In this document: positions 63,020-64,000 of the stretch, piece by piece | Numbering within the stretch: position 1 is the stretch's first letter | Layout of the letters: each line of letters begins with the position of its first letter | From: Rhynchopus sp. YZ270_cl-10 | Lineage: Eukaryota > Euglenozoa > Diplonemea > Diplonemida > Diplonemidae | DNA: 64,000 bases | NCBI GenBank assembly: GCA_964035575.1 | Contig: OZ037860.1 | Span: 582,689 to 646,688 of the forward strand | Reading direction: 5' to 3' | Translations under genes and position numbers: made by a program | The notes under the pieces: generated by a model | The model's database searches: none | What the model saw: only the letters and a program-made list of their open reading frames with translations | What the model was told of the DNA's origin: nothing

Positions 63020-63708
63020 ATGCGTGGGGTCAGTGTGCCTGCTGTGCGCATATGAGTGTGGAGGGCCTGTGTGGTGACAATCTTGTTGGGGGGAAATGTG
63101 TGTATTTGATCACGACTGTCAAAAAAAGTTGTTGCAGCTTTTTTGAGGAATATAATTGGAGAGAACTGCAGCAATACGATGGGCAGGTGGGGTATCGTCG
63201 CACACTCTATTGAGGCCAATGAGGTCTGTGCGAAGGTGACACCAGTCAGGTGCCCCCTTCCCAATGACACAAAATGAGTGTCGTGGTCCATCATCTTCGT
63301 GACCGTATGCGCACCTTGTATCATTTTGTACAAGAGCTGAACCTGTGCGCTACTCCAAGAGCCTGACATCTCTCGCTGTGTTGCTGAGCGAACCCCGAAA
63401 CCCTGACAGGGGTGTTCGATACGGTGATCGAGGACACGCAAGGATTGTATGATTTACTGAAGAAGTACAGCAACGCTCAGGGGTGGGCAACAAACGCTGT
63501 CGGACGCATGGAAGTCCAGCAAGCGGTGCATAAATTGCAACAAGATGAGAGAAAAAAATCTACCCTTTCATTTTCGTTCAATATGGTTACAAATACAAAA
63601 GATAAATCTCACAAAACAGTCCAATGCCGTGCCCTGGGGGACAACTCTACGGACCAAAAAAATTGACACAATCCTAAACCTCTCTCGTGAATTCGAACCA
63701 CCTTTGTG
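63020..63708. other. Intergenic or partly coding region, unresolved
   Basis: 63369-62970 is open on the minus strand (see the CxxC gene). 63660-63700 has a motif of the ACGAGAGG type (TTCACGAGAGAGGTTTAGG on the minus strand). The rest shows nothing I can support. Confidence 0.4.
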
Positions 63709-63999
63709 TCACATCTGCCTACGAGGGGTGCCGTCGGGTGAGCCGGTGTCGATACCGTGGTTGAGGCAGACGTCGCGTACGTCTTCTATACGGTTCTGCA
63801 CGACGTGGTACCGTTGGGTCCTTCTGCGGGTCCGTCTGTCCACGGTGCGTTGTTCGCGGAGGAACTGCCGTTGGTTGATGACCGACGTTGCATCGAAGAC
63901 ACAGAGACTCCGGCTCTCCTCCTCACGCATCTGCGCACTGTCCGTCAGCCACTCACGCTCCATCTTCCCAATCATCCCCAACAGCCCATCACTCTCCCC
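63709..63999 (-). CDS. C-terminal end of an unknown protein, continues past the right edge
   Basis: 97 codons from the window edge to the stop at 63709. The visible part is charged and probably helical (KMEREWLTDSAQMREEESRS; then an Arg-rich stretch RRTRRRTQRYHVV) and ends SPDGTPRRQM. It has no recognisable domain. The frame is open to the edge and its base composition fits the coding regions here, so it is probably real. Confidence 0.6.
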   Translation of the reverse strand, partial: GESDGLLGMIGKMEREWLTDSAQMREEESRSLCVFDATSVINQRQFLREQRTVDRRTRRRTQRYHVVQNRIEDVRDVCLNHGIDTGSPDGTPRRQM

Positions 64000-64000
64000 T

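Noticed and set aside
63655-63715. tRNA, because of GGTTCGAATTC on the minus strand
   Set aside because: No cloverleaf, acceptor stem or box A at proper distance; it fits the ACGAGAGG motif family.

Overview
The window is nuclear DNA of a eukaryotic protist. It has short spliceosomal introns (five seen, 51-104 bases, all GTATG...AG), a PKD2-type polycystin channel, a cathepsin L-like protease, the ribosome-assembly factor NLE1/Rsa4 and membrane proteins with cyclase-like domains. The channel suggests a ciliated or flagellated organism, but I cannot name the lineage from this sequence. Every supported protein gene lies on the minus strand; one weak 75-codon frame is on the plus strand.

Layout. 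1-11 kb is a compact gene block: a WD40-polycystin fusion cut by the left edge, a cathepsin L-like protease, an unknown gene cut by a 200-base run of Ns, NLE1 (one intron), and an F-box/UBX fusion (three introns). 11-19 kb is repeat DNA: structured intergenic repeats, short tandem arrays built on GTAC or GTATAC cores, and two satellite blocks with the same 407-base period. 19.2-21.6 kb holds the first of four membrane pseudo-cyclase genes, with an SSU rRNA-like fragment upstream. 23-31 kb is a stack of nested palindromes and 265/530-base tandem repeats, with an apparently intact Tc1/mariner-type transposon (DD37E) in the middle of one palindrome and an inverted-repeat-ended element carrying GTAC-type arrays. 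31-42 kb is a mosaic of dispersed repeats around one intact gene with an OTU-protease-like domain. 42.6-46 kb is a segmental copy of the 19-22.5 kb unit. 46-55 kb is again small palindromic elements and arrays. 55-60.4 kb has two more pseudo-cyclase genes head to tail. The window ends with an unrecognised protein with two CxxC pairs and the C-terminal part of another unknown gene.

The main biological stories are: (1) domain fusions (WD40 with polycystin; F-box with UBX); (2) a four-member receptor family that keeps a cyclase-type fold but has lost catalytic residues, with a homogenised ectodomain that carries variable patches; (3) an unusual repeat landscape in which unrelated-looking microsatellites share self-complementary GTAC-type cores, sit in compound arrays with a conserved linker, and in one case lie inside an inverted-repeat element. 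All functional statements are inferred from sequence reading; no database search was run.
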